From NCBI GenBank assembly GCA_030604195.1, contig JAUVWI010000012.1, positions 1-64,000 on the forward strand: a DNA stretch of 64,000 nt, in the 5' to 3' direction. Of the stretch, positions 26,583 through 35,084 are shown one piece after another. Numbering within the stretch: position 1 is the stretch's first letter; the number at the start of each line of letters is the position of its first letter. Below the pieces are notes generated by a model. It was not told where the DNA came from. It did not search any database and saw only the letters and a list, made by a program, of their open reading frames with translations. The DNA comes from Spirochaetales bacterium. GTDB lineage: Bacteria > Spirochaetota > Spirochaetia > SZUA-6 > DRHE01. Made by a program: the position numbers and the translations under genes.

Positions 26583-27610
26583 TGAGAATTTTTTGTTCCA
26601 GATCTCTTACCTCTTTGATAACGGCTGCCGGTAATTTCTGCTCAAAAGCGTGAAGGGGAGCCAGGCTGGCTCCGCCCTTAGCCATCATGGACCATTCGCC
26701 GAGATCCATGGAAACCCAGGCATCTTTCTTTACCATATCGATGGCATATTCGATTGTGGCGATACATATTCCAGACCGGACCGGAAATAACTACATCAGG
26801 AGCCATTTGATTCTGGTCTGACATGTTGCCGAAGGCCAGAACACCCCTCTCTTTAGCGGCCTCAAATACACCGAAGCGTTCAGCATAGATCAGGTCGACC
26901 CCTGCCTCGATCTGGGCTAAAGCGGCTTCCTTGGCCTTGGGAGGATCAAACCAACCGCCGATATAAGCGATCTTGACTTTGGTAGCGGGATTCACCGACA
27001 GGGCGCCGGCTTTGAAGGCATTCACCAGCCTGTTTACTTCGCCTATTGGAATGGCTGCCACCACGCCCAGGGTATTGGATTTGGTCATTCTTCCCGCTAT
27101 TACACCGCAGAGGAAAGCGGGCTCATGGATCCAGTTGTCTAAAACACTGAAATTGGGAGCCACCGGACCGAATTCGGAACCGAAGGCAAAGGCAATTTCC
27201 GGGTAATCTTTAGCGACTCTTCTGGCCGGGTCTTCACCAGCCAGGAAGGCGTCGCCCACGATCAAATCAAAGCCGCGTTCAGCATACTCTCTTAAGACCT
27301 TTTCAAAGTCAGCAGCAGCGATCTTTTCTGTGAACTCATATTCGACGCCCAGTTCCTTCTGCGCCTGTAAACAGGCCTGGTGGATCACTCCATCCCAGGG
27401 CTCTTCAATAGCCGTCTGAAAGAGGGCGGCAATACGGAAGGGCTGTTCCTGCTTCTCTTCTACAACCTCTTTTTTTTCACAGCCTATAAAACCGAGCGAA
27501 GCGACAAGCAGAATGACTAAAAGAAACAGCACTCTTTTTCTCCCATAGCAGTCTTCGACTGCAATGGACTTAATCTTTCTTACTGTAGTAACAAAATATT
27601 GAGCTATCAT
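26533..27610 (-). pseudogene. BMP-family nucleoside-binding lipoprotein, frameshifted
   Basis: Two ORFs (26678-27610 and 26533-26736) together make one Bmp/Med-type binding lipoprotein. The first carries the lipobox LGFIGC and family segments (IAALFQTAIEEPWDG, FDLIVGDAFLAG, GGWFDPPKAKEAALAQIEAGVDLIYAERFGVFEAA) up to VISGPVWNMY. There one extra base near 26761 shifts the frame; removing it restores ATIEYAIDMVKKDAWVSMDLGEWS and the rest. The 5' end is repeat copy B, which supplies the ATG and about 23 codons, behind an AGAGGAGGA Shine-Dalgarno. Either a true frameshift or a sequencing error. Confidence 0.8.
27541..27610 (-). repeat. Dispersed two-hairpin repeat, copy B (short form)
   Basis: Minus strand: begins ATGATAGCTCAA like copy A, has a left hairpin TTAC-TACA-GTAA, then AAGTCC and a compact right hairpin CCATTGCAGTC-GAA-GACTGCTATGG ending GGGAGA. 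The long core of copies A, C, D and E is absent, but the paired ends are kept with changed bases on both sides (CCAT/ATGG against CCAG/CTGG). It encodes the first residues of the BMP lipoprotein. Confidence 0.65.
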
Positions 27611-27711
27611 AACATAAAATCCTCCTCTAAAAGATTATTTAATAAACTCTTGAGCAAAATTATTCTATTTCAATAAAAATTATCTGTTAAATAAAAGTTG
27701 AACAATAACTG

Positions 27712-28653
27712 TCATGATTTGTCAGTTCCTGCCGGAAGGGGGAATTGCTTATACCTGATGCGGATAACTATGAATGCGCCAGAGACCAGCAGCAGGCCGC
27801 CGAAGAGCCGCAGCAGGGAAAAATGTTCATTAAAGACAAAATATGAGATAGTACCGGCCACCAGCGGCACGAGCAGAGCCAGGTTGGAAGTGAGAGCCAG
27901 CCCTAAATGGGGTAGACATTTATAATGCAGGTACTGCCCCAGATAAACAGCGATTATGCCGGAGAGGAACATAAGTATCCAGGCAAAGAGGGGCGCATCA
28001 GGTATAAGGGGCCCGTCAGTTGAAAAGAGATAGGTGAACAAAAAGAGAGGGGTAACAATAGTATAGACAATACTTAATGAAAAAGTAGGGGGAATTGCGC
28101 GAAGCCACTTTTTTATCAGCGCGCTGAGCAGGGCCCAGCACGCGGCGCAGCTTATTACCACCAGGGCGCCGAGGTTTAATTGAGGCTGACTTAAATTTCG
28201 GCCGGCGCTGATTGTAATAACCACTCCGGCAATAGAGATGAGTATGCCGCCGAGAAATCGAAAGTTCCGCAGAGATTCACGTTCATCGGGAAAAAGAACC
28301 ATAGCCAGAAAAACTGAAAAAATAATGGCTGATTGAAAGAGCAGGGTAAATAAACCCGGATAAACCAGGAAGAGACCCAGGGTAAAGGTGATCTGGAAAA
28401 TAAATTGAACAGCTGTTATCGCAATTATTTTTAACACAAAACCACGGACCTTTTTTATTTTCTCTCTTCCCTTCCTCATTCCCCCGGACATAATGAGGAA
28501 AGGCCAGATCAGTGATAGAGAGATTAAGTAGCGGCAGAAATTCTGGAAATTCACTGAAAAATAATCTTTGCAGTAATGAACCATAGCCGGCGCCAGCGCC
28601 CAGAAAAGGATTGCCAGCAGATATAATAGGATGTATTTTGTCTTATTGTTCAC
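27712..28653 (-). CDS. EamA/DMT-superfamily transporter
   Basis: A 313-residue membrane protein with about ten helices and two EamA repeats (about 10-145 and 158-298). The substrate is unknown; the superfamily includes metabolite and amino-acid exporters. GTG start. It is divergent from the DUF2877 gene with about 50 bases between starts and lies 101 bases upstream of the BMP lipoprotein on the same strand, so it may belong to the same catabolic region. Confidence 0.85.
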   Translation of the reverse strand: MNNKTKYILLYLLAILFWALAPAMVHYCKDYFSVNFQNFCRYLISLSLIWPFLIMSGGMRKGREKIKKVRGFVLKIIAITAVQFIFQITFTLGLFLVYPGLFTLLFQSAIIFSVFLAMVLFPDERESLRNFRFLGGILISIAGVVITISAGRNLSQPQLNLGALVVISCAACWALLSALIKKWLRAIPPTFSLSIVYTIVTPLFLFTYLFSTDGPLIPDAPLFAWILMFLSGIIAVYLGQYLHYKCLPHLGLALTSNLALLVPLVAGTISYFVFNEHFSLLRLFGGLLLVSGAFIVIRIRYKQFPLPAGTDKS

Positions 28654-28703
28654 CAGGCGGCCAGTGTAACCGGCCTACGAAATACTGACAAGGGCAGGCA
28701 GGA

Positions 28704-29603
28704 ATGGAGCGGCAGGGAAGGAAAAAAAGTTTCAAGGCTCAGGCTGTTGGTGATTTTGTTGAACAGATTATCACCAGGGGTGAGGTGGTTTCCATACACC
28801 AGGGTGCTGTTAATATTTTCGGTAGCAGGGACTTGCTTTTTTCACTGGTGGCAGATTTATCCGCCATGACCGCTCTAAGCATTTATCTGCCCGCCATGTT
28901 TCAGGATAAATTCCGGGGGAACCGGCAAGGAGCGGCGAAAATCAGGGCGGGTCTCGAGGTCAGAGGGCAGGGAAACAAACTTTATCTGGCCGATATGGTT
29001 ATCTCTCTGGATTTCAGTAATACGTGGAAAGGGACTCTCTCTCTTACCGATGTGGCCGGTTTTACAAAGCAGAATATTGATAATTTAGAGGAAACGCTTC
29101 TGGCATCAAAGATTGAGGAAGGTTTCATAGCTCTACACAAAAGCGCGCCGGCAGGTGATCTTTTTGTGCGCCAGGCACAAAAAATATTAGCTGGATTGTT
29201 GATTACGGGAAAACCGGCGCTGCTTAGAGGGTTATCCCGTATGGTAGGGCTGGGCATAGGCCTGACCCCTTCCGGCGATGATTTCATTGCCGGCGCCCTG
29301 CTTGGTGAAGGTATTCGGCAGCTGCTTGACAACACTGATCAGCAAAACTCCAACTTCCCGGCAATAGATAGAGCGGAGATTAATGGTGTATTATCAAAAA
29401 CCAGTTACGGTGGCAGAGCCCTGCTCTGGCTGGCGCTTCAGGGATCATTCCCCAATTACCTGATTCATACAGCCAGGGGGTTGGCCGGAGCCGTCTGCCT
29501 GGATGATATGGAGCTGGTAGTCAAAACGGCGATGCTCCACGGAGCGACTTCAGGAAGCGATGCTCTTTCGGGTCTTTTATGGTACTTGAGGCAAGCTTTT
29601 TAG
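28704..29603 (+). CDS. DUF2877 protein, AllH-type carbamoyltransferase component
   Basis: A 299-residue DUF2877 protein. The diagnostic C-terminal motif MVGLGIGLTPSGDDFIAGAL (about 184-203) is intact. In Escherichia coli the DUF2877 protein (YlbF) works with FdrA and the DUF1116 protein (YlbE) in oxamate carbamoyltransferase (AllFGH), moving a carbamoyl group onto phosphate. Here FdrA and DUF1116 follow directly downstream, though behind a separate promoter. The physiological carbamoyl donor is unknown. Confidence 0.85.
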   Translation: MERQGRKKSFKAQAVGDFVEQIITRGEVVSIHQGAVNIFGSRDLLFSLVADLSAMTALSIYLPAMFQDKFRGNRQGAAKIRAGLEVRGQGNKLYLADMVISLDFSNTWKGTLSLTDVAGFTKQNIDNLEETLLASKIEEGFIALHKSAPAGDLFVRQAQKILAGLLITGKPALLRGLSRMVGLGIGLTPSGDDFIAGALLGEGIRQLLDNTDQQNSNFPAIDRAEINGVLSKTSYGGRALLWLALQGSFPNYLIHTARGLAGAVCLDDMELVVKTAMLHGATSGSDALSGLLWYLRQAF

Positions 29604-29695
29604 TGGAAATGCTTGAGAGTACGGAGCTTTAAAAGTGCAATCCTGGGTTGCTAAGCCAAACAAAACAGATTTTAGATTATACTTTCAAATATTAT

Positions 29696-29724
29696 TTGAC
29701 AGGTATTGATATATTTTTTATTAT
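29696..29724 (+). promoter_or_regulatory. Sigma-70 promoter ahead of fdrA
   Basis: TTGACA (29696-29701), 17-base spacer, TATTAT (29719-29724), in an AT-rich 147-base gap between the DUF2877 gene and fdrA. Suggests that fdrA, the DUF1116 gene and the PF04199 gene can be transcribed separately from the DUF2877 gene. Confidence 0.6.
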
Positions 29725-29777
29725 AATTTTTTATTTTTATCTAAATAAGGGTGCTAATGCTTCAAAGGAGGATGTTT

Positions 29778-31334
29778 TTGAAAAGGATTATTGTTGAGAA
29801 AGACTCCTATTACGATTCGGTATTCCTCATGTTGATCAACAGAGATGTTAAGAAAATTGAGGGGGTTAAAGATGCCGTAGTTTCTATGGGTACGGAGATG
29901 AACATAGACCTATTAAAAGAAATCGGGCTTTCTTCACCTGAGGTGGAAAGAGCTACGGCAAATGATCTTATTATTGCTGTGGAAGCTGAAAGTGAAGAAA
30001 CTTTAGCCAGGGCCTGTGACGCAGCTAATGACCTTTTAAAGAAAAAAAAGAGCACTGTGGAGGATAGCGGCGAATATAGACCGGCAAGCCTGGAGACTGC
30101 CCTTAACATGGTACCTGATGCCAACCTGGCAATTATTTCGCTGCCTGGACAGTATGCAGCGCGCGAGGTAAGAAAAGCCCTTTCCAGGGATCTACATGTA
30201 ATGCTTTTTTCGGATAATGTTCCGCTGGAAGATGAGATTGAGCTTAAGAAACTGGCCGTGGAAAAGGGGCTTTTAATGATGGGTCCCGACTGTGGTACCG
30301 CTATCATCAATGGCAAGCCGCTCTGCTTTGCCAATGTGGTTAGAGATGGTGATATCGGTATTGTGGCAGCTTCGGGAACCGGACTGCAGGAGGTTTTCTG
30401 CTGCATAGATAACCTGGGCAGCGGTGTAACCCAGGCAATCGGCACCGGCGGCAGAGACCTGAAAAATGCCAGGGTCGGCGGTATGATGATGATGCTCGGC
30501 ATAGAAGCCCTGGAAAAAGATCCACGCACAAAGGTGATCGTGGTAATTTCCAAACCCCCTGCACCTGATGTAGCTGATAAAGTAGTTGCCAGGTTGAAAG
30601 AAACCGGTAAGCCGGCGGTTATTCACTTCATTGGTCTTGAAGCTAAAGAGCAGAGGCATAACCTCTACTTTGCCGGTAATCTGGAAGAGGCTGCCGGCAT
30701 GGCAGTTTCCCTGTCAAGGTGCGAAGTCTACAAGCCCAGGGTCTTTACTTTACCGGAAGAAAAAGTAGGGGAAATTGTAGCAAGAGAGAGCGCCATGATC
30801 TCTTCCGGGCAAAAATACCTGCGCGGTTTGTATACGGGGGGTACCCTGGCGGATGAAGCGATGATTCTCTTTGATCGCGAGATAGGTGGGATTTATTCCA
30901 ATAACCAGGTAAAGCCGGAGCTGGTGCCTGCTGATCCCCATGTTTCTCAAGAACATACAATAGTGGATCTTGGGGATGATGTATTTACCGTTGGCCGTCC
31001 CCACCCGATGATCGACCCCTCCACCCGTGAGCAAAGGATTGTCAGGGAAATGGAGGATCCCGAGGTAGCCCTCCTGCTGCTGGACATTGTTCTCGGTTAC
31101 GGTTCTCATAATGATCCTGCCGGGGCTATTCTGGACAGCCTCAAAGAGGCCAGGGAAAAGGCCAAACAGAGAGGCGGCTATCTGGCCGTTATCGCTTCCA
31201 TTACCGGCACTGAGGGTGATTTTCAAAATATGGCGGAGCAGCAGAAAAAACTGGAATCAATTGGCTGTATTGTTATGTCTTCCAACTATCAGGCATCAAT
31301 GCTGTCCCTTGAGATTATCAGAAAGGTGGTTTAA
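29778..31334 (+). CDS. fdrA: FdrA/AllF-type acyl-CoA-synthetase-like carbamoyltransferase subunit
   Basis: About 518 residues, full FdrA length. The N-terminus KRIIVEKDSYYDSVFLMLIN and KKIEGVKDAVVSMGTEMN are family hallmarks. Two succinyl-CoA-synthetase-like Rossmann parts follow: GPDCGTAIINGKPLCFANV and AASGTGLQEVFC (about 170-215), then RGLYTGGTLADEAM and VGRPHPMIDPSTR (about 355-415). I choose TTG 29778 because AAGGAGG lies six bases upstream; the ORF-track ATG is inside or before that site. It is two bases from the DUF1116 gene. Likely transfers a carbamoyl group to or from phosphate with its two partners. Confidence 0.88.
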   Translation: MKRIIVEKDSYYDSVFLMLINRDVKKIEGVKDAVVSMGTEMNIDLLKEIGLSSPEVERATANDLIIAVEAESEETLARACDAANDLLKKKKSTVEDSGEYRPASLETALNMVPDANLAIISLPGQYAAREVRKALSRDLHVMLFSDNVPLEDEIELKKLAVEKGLLMMGPDCGTAIINGKPLCFANVVRDGDIGIVAASGTGLQEVFCCIDNLGSGVTQAIGTGGRDLKNARVGGMMMMLGIEALEKDPRTKVIVVISKPPAPDVADKVVARLKETGKPAVIHFIGLEAKEQRHNLYFAGNLEEAAGMAVSLSRCEVYKPRVFTLPEEKVGEIVARESAMISSGQKYLRGLYTGGTLADEAMILFDREIGGIYSNNQVKPELVPADPHVSQEHTIVDLGDDVFTVGRPHPMIDPSTREQRIVREMEDPEVALLLLDIVLGYGSHNDPAGAILDSLKEAREKAKQRGGYLAVIASITGTEGDFQNMAEQQKKLESIGCIVMSSNYQASMLSLEIIRKVV

Positions 31335-31336
31335 AA

Positions 31337-32758
31337 ATGAATGTTGAGAAGATAAATAAGCTCTTTAATCAGGACCTGGTTGCAGTTAATATGGGGCTCG
31401 AATCTTTTGCGGATAACCTGAAAAAAGAGGGTGCCAGGGCTATACAGGTAAATTGGAAGCCGCCTGCAGGAGGCAATGCCAGGATGGCTGTGCTGCTCGC
31501 TAAATTAGGGCGCTATCTCAAGGGAGATAGGGCGAACCAGGAAGCTGTTTCCCGTATTCTCAAGAGCAAGCCAACCCTGGTGGATATTTCCACAGCCGGT
31601 GAAGCTGTGCCCGGTATGCAGAAGAAGATGATTCTCCATGCGGGACCCCCGGTAACCTGGGAACGAATGTGCGGTCCCATGCGCGGAGCGGTAATCGGCG
31701 GCTTGCTGCTTGAAGGTCTGGCCGCTGATCAAGAAGAGGCGGAAAAGCTGGCTGCTTCCGGTGATATCATTTTTGAACCCTGTCACCATCACGATAGTGT
31801 CGGCCCCATGGCCGGTATTATGACCTACTCCATGCCGGTGTGGGTTCTGGAAAACAAGACCTACGGCAACCGGGCCTACTGCACCTTGAATGAAGGCCTT
31901 GGCAAAGTGCTACGGTACGGAGCCTACTCTGCGGAGGTAATTGATAAGCTTAAGTGGATGGCTTCGGAGCTGGCGCCGATTCTGAAAAAGGCTCTGCAGG
32001 CTCATGGCGAAATCGATATGAAGAATCTGATCTCTCAAGCTCTGCAGATGGGTGATGAGGGACACAACCGTAACCGGGCAGCCACTTCTCTGGTAATCAG
32101 GGAGTTGGCTCCATACCTGGTAATGCTCGATGAGGAGAGGGAAAAGATCGCCGGAGTGCTGAATTTCATGCACACAAACGATCATTTCTTTCTTAATCTC
32201 TCCATGCCTGCGAGCAAATGCACTGTAGATGCGGCTGCCGGTATTGAGGGCAGTTCTGTGATCACCACCATGGCAAGAAACGGCACCGACTTTGGTATCC
32301 GTATTTCCGGGCTTGGGGTTCAATGGTTTACCGCGCCGGCCACCATGGTGGATGGCCTCTATCTGCCCGGTTACCAGGCTGAAGATGCGGCTCCCGACAT
32401 CGGTGATTCGGTAATAACCGAAACAGTGGGTATAGGTGGTTTTGCCATGGCTGCGGCGCCGGCAATTGTCAAATTCGTGGGCGGCAGCCCCAAAGACGCT
32501 ATCAACTTCACCCTGTCCATGTATGAAATCACCCTGGCCGAGAATGATACCTTCCAGATCCCCGCTTTAGATTTCCGGGGCACACCCACAGGGATTGACC
32601 TGGTAAGGATTATTGAAACCGGAATACTCCCGGCCATTAACACCGGTATTGCCCATAAGGATCCGGGTATAGGTATGGTCGGCGCCGGGCTGGTTAAGCC
32701 CCCTGAGGAGTGTTTCCAGGATGCACTGGAAGCCTTTGTAGAGAGGTATGGTGATTAA
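31337..32758 (+). CDS. DUF1116 protein, AllG-type carbamoyltransferase component
   Basis: A 473-residue DUF1116 (YlbE-like) protein. Recognisable blocks include VNWKPPAGG, GPPVTWERMCGPMRGAVIGGL, EPCHHHDSVGPMAGI and MGDEGHNRNRAAT, plus the glycine-rich TVGIGGFAMAAAPAIVKFVGG. It normally accompanies FdrA and DUF2877. Gap to fdrA is two bases, so it is coupled. Its exact role in the complex is not visible from sequence. Confidence 0.88.
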   Translation: MNVEKINKLFNQDLVAVNMGLESFADNLKKEGARAIQVNWKPPAGGNARMAVLLAKLGRYLKGDRANQEAVSRILKSKPTLVDISTAGEAVPGMQKKMILHAGPPVTWERMCGPMRGAVIGGLLLEGLAADQEEAEKLAASGDIIFEPCHHHDSVGPMAGIMTYSMPVWVLENKTYGNRAYCTLNEGLGKVLRYGAYSAEVIDKLKWMASELAPILKKALQAHGEIDMKNLISQALQMGDEGHNRNRAATSLVIRELAPYLVMLDEEREKIAGVLNFMHTNDHFFLNLSMPASKCTVDAAAGIEGSSVITTMARNGTDFGIRISGLGVQWFTAPATMVDGLYLPGYQAEDAAPDIGDSVITETVGIGGFAMAAAPAIVKFVGGSPKDAINFTLSMYEITLAENDTFQIPALDFRGTPTGIDLVRIIETGILPAINTGIAHKDPGIGMVGAGLVKPPEECFQDALEAFVERYGD

Positions 32759-32786
32759 AAGTATAAAAATAATTTAGGAGGAAAAG

Positions 32787-33656
32787 ATGAAAATGATCGA
32801 TCTGACGATTCCTTTTGGAATCGCCACCCCGCCCTGGCCCAGCTACGAGCCGCTGCAGGTAAAATACTTCAAAAGGCTGGCCCCCAATGGCGCCAATGGA
32901 CAGCTGGTAACCCATTCCAACCATGTGGGGACCCATCTTGACGGCGAGATTCACTTCTACACCCCGGGTAAAGATATTGCCTCACTGGATATGGACTTCC
33001 TGGTAAATGAAGGTGTTGTAGTAGATCTTTCCGACTGCACTACCGACTACGATGTCTATACATCAAAGCAGGTAGAGGAAAGGGTAGAGGTAAAAGAAGG
33101 GGATATCCTGATTATCCATACCGGTTATCACCACTACGGCTGGGATCAGCCTACTGCGGATGAGATCCGTTACATGGTTAAACACCCGGGCCCGGACCGC
33201 GAGTTTGCCGAATGGGCCAAAAAGAAAAAACTGCGCTGGATCGGTGTAGACTGCGGCAGCGCCGACCATCCAATGAATACCATTATCCGGGATTGGATGC
33301 CGCGGCAGAAAAAGGAGGCTGAAGCCTTCTTTCAGAAGAAATTCGGCAAGAGCCTGGAAGAATATTTTACCGATGACAAGTACCAGTTAATGCACATCGA
33401 GATGTTTAACCACGGTATTATCCACCTGGAATGTGCAGGCGGTGACCTGGACCTGCTCCTTAATCAGCGGGTCACTATAGGCTGTTTTCCCTGGAGATTT
33501 GTAGATGGAGAATCGAGCATTGCCAGGCTGGTTGCCATGGTTGATGACGATCGTTATGAGAAATTGATGGAGAAGAAGAAGAAGGCCAGGCTTACCAGGT
33601 TCGGCGATGTAGCCGGCGCCCTCAATGACTGGCTCCATGAGGAAGCCAGGAAGTAA
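32787..33656 (+). CDS. Cyclase-family (PF04199) metal-dependent hydrolase
   Basis: A 289-residue member of the family that includes kynurenine formamidase and isatin hydrolase. The metal motif HVGTHLDGEIHF (about 48-59) matches HxGTHxDxPxHF, except that glutamate replaces the usual proline region. Other blocks: LIIHTGYHHYG and IGVDCGSADHP (about 155). Such enzymes open cyclic or linear amides, so it may replace a dihydropyrimidinase or act on a ureide here (inference). Good GGAGG before ATG 32787; third gene after fdrA. Confidence 0.85.
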   Translation: MKMIDLTIPFGIATPPWPSYEPLQVKYFKRLAPNGANGQLVTHSNHVGTHLDGEIHFYTPGKDIASLDMDFLVNEGVVVDLSDCTTDYDVYTSKQVEERVEVKEGDILIIHTGYHHYGWDQPTADEIRYMVKHPGPDREFAEWAKKKKLRWIGVDCGSADHPMNTIIRDWMPRQKKEAEAFFQKKFGKSLEEYFTDDKYQLMHIEMFNHGIIHLECAGGDLDLLLNQRVTIGCFPWRFVDGESSIARLVAMVDDDRYEKLMEKKKKARLTRFGDVAGALNDWLHEEARK

Positions 33657-33691
33657 TCAAGAATAATCCGGCAGTGTAAGAGGGTGATTAT

Positions 33692-33724
33692 TTGGGGCTC
33701 CTTATAAAGAGGAGCCCTTTTTAT
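33692..33724 (+). terminator. Rho-independent terminator between convergent genes
   Basis: Stem GGGCTCC/GGAGCCC with loop TTATAAAGA followed by T5, between the PF04199 gene (+) and the PreA-like gene (-). Reading the minus strand it also has a short U-run, so it may serve both. Confidence 0.8.
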
Positions 33725-34926
33725 TTGGCCTCCATACCTATGGCACCCTTTGGACAGAGATCCACACAGGTGGAACAGGCCAGGCATTTGTCATGATCTA
33801 TGGTTGTGACATCTTCAGGGTGGCTGATGGCCGGACAATGGCCGATTTTCCAGCAGATACCGCAGGAATTGCATTTTTCCGGATCAACCCGGGCATAGCC
33901 GTCGTATATGGTGAGTTCATCAGCCGCCTTGATATTCTTATGCAGCAGGTCCCGGAAATCTCTTATCCGCCGGTAGCCCATTTCCCGCATGTAACTTTTT
34001 AGCTGTTCGAGCATTTTTGGCAGCCAGTCAAAGCCCCTGAGCATAGTCTCCGTACAGATCTGTACGGCATCACTGCCTACCATGATTTGCTGCACACCGC
34101 TCTGCAGGTCGGAGACGCCGCCCGACCCCATTATAAAGGGCTCCGGCCCCAGGTAGTAGCGCATCTCGTAAGTATCCCTTAAAGCCAGGGGTCTGATCCA
34201 GGGGCCTGACAAACACCCCAGCGTAATATTATCCTGCAGGCGGTAGATGGTTCCCATGGGATTGCGGATATCTATGTCCGGTATTCCCAGCCTGTTGGCT
34301 ACACTGACCACTGCGGCGGCTCCGGCATGGATCGATTGGTATGCCGCCTGGGCTATCTTGCCCCCCTCTGGAGTGAGCTTGACAAATACCGGTATTTTAA
34401 CCGCATCTACGATAATCTTTACCACCCTGGGCAGCTCCACAAGGTCTGATCCCAGGCTGGCGCCGGTGGCCTGTTCGGGATTCTCTCCTGTGGCAGTCAA
34501 ATTAAAGGACATGTTGGGGCAGCACATGTTGAGCTCAATGGCTTGAGCCCCGGCATCTTCATATCTTTTAGCCAATAGGGGCCAGCCCTCGCGGTCTTTG
34601 CCGTCATAAGTAATATTGGGGAAGACGAGTATATCTTTGGTAAACCTTCTGGCCTCTTCAATCAGTTTCAGGGATACATCAGGAGTAAGACGGCTTTCAG
34701 CTGTGAAGATGTGGAGCTTCTGTTTCTTGAGCCAGCGGTAGCGCGGCGGCCTGTTAATATAGGGCGCCGGATCAATGGCCAGCTTAATGGAAACACCGGC
34801 CCAGCCATTGTCTTCCGCTTCCCTTATCTGATCGACCGTTTTAACGGTAGGACCCGAGCCCACAATAAAGGGATTGCGCAGGGTTAGATTACCCAGTTTG
34901 ACAGATATATCTACAGCTTCCGCCAT
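33721..34926 (-). CDS. preA: PreA-like dihydropyrimidine dehydrogenase subunit
   Basis: A 401-residue flavoprotein of the dihydroorotate/dihydropyrimidine dehydrogenase family. An FMN-binding TIM barrel (about 8-320; FIVGSGPTVKT, IELNMCCPN, KLTPEGGKIA, IMGSGGVSD) is followed by a bacterial ferredoxin domain with two 4Fe-4S clusters (CNSCGICWKIGHCP and CLACSTCVDLCP). PreA with PreT reduces uracil and thymine with NADH; no PreT-like partner is in the window. The barrel lacks the clear catalytic Cys context I can place with certainty; SVANRLG-type blocks are present. Convergent with the PF04199 gene. Confidence 0.87.
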   Translation of the reverse strand: MAEAVDISVKLGNLTLRNPFIVGSGPTVKTVDQIREAEDNGWAGVSIKLAIDPAPYINRPPRYRWLKKQKLHIFTAESRLTPDVSLKLIEEARRFTKDILVFPNITYDGKDREGWPLLAKRYEDAGAQAIELNMCCPNMSFNLTATGENPEQATGASLGSDLVELPRVVKIIVDAVKIPVFVKLTPEGGKIAQAAYQSIHAGAAAVVSVANRLGIPDIDIRNPMGTIYRLQDNITLGCLSGPWIRPLALRDTYEMRYYLGPEPFIMGSGGVSDLQSGVQQIMVGSDAVQICTETMLRGFDWLPKMLEQLKSYMREMGYRRIRDFRDLLHKNIKAADELTIYDGYARVDPEKCNSCGICWKIGHCPAISHPEDVTTIDHDKCLACSTCVDLCPKGAIGMEAK

Positions 34927-35012
34927 TTTTTTTCCCTTTTACAGATTTTATAATATTGACCTGATAATAGGCTGGAGCATATCTGCCTGTCAATTGCTAC
35001 CGAAAATATCTG

Positions 35013-35080
35013 ATTATAGTTGACTTTATTACAATTAGCACTATTATTATAGTTGACTTTATACAAAAGAATGGTATTTA
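35013..35080 (+). promoter_or_regulatory. Tandem duplicated promoter/operator ahead of the AAA ATPase
   Basis: The 16-mer ATTATAGTTGACTTTA occurs at 35013-35028 and again at 35046-35061, 33 bases apart (about three helical turns). Each contains TTGACT, followed after 16 bases by TATTAT (first copy) or TATTTA (second). It looks like a duplicated promoter or a two-site operator in the 158-base gap between preA and the ATPase. Confidence 0.5.
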
Positions 35081-35084
35081 ATAA

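Noticed and set aside
29810-30553. 247-codon ORF antisense to fdrA, and other long antisense ORFs (e.g. 21361-21957, 22036-22518, 31910-32323)
   Set aside because: Serine-rich or histidine/glycine-rich shadow frames opposite clearly conserved genes.
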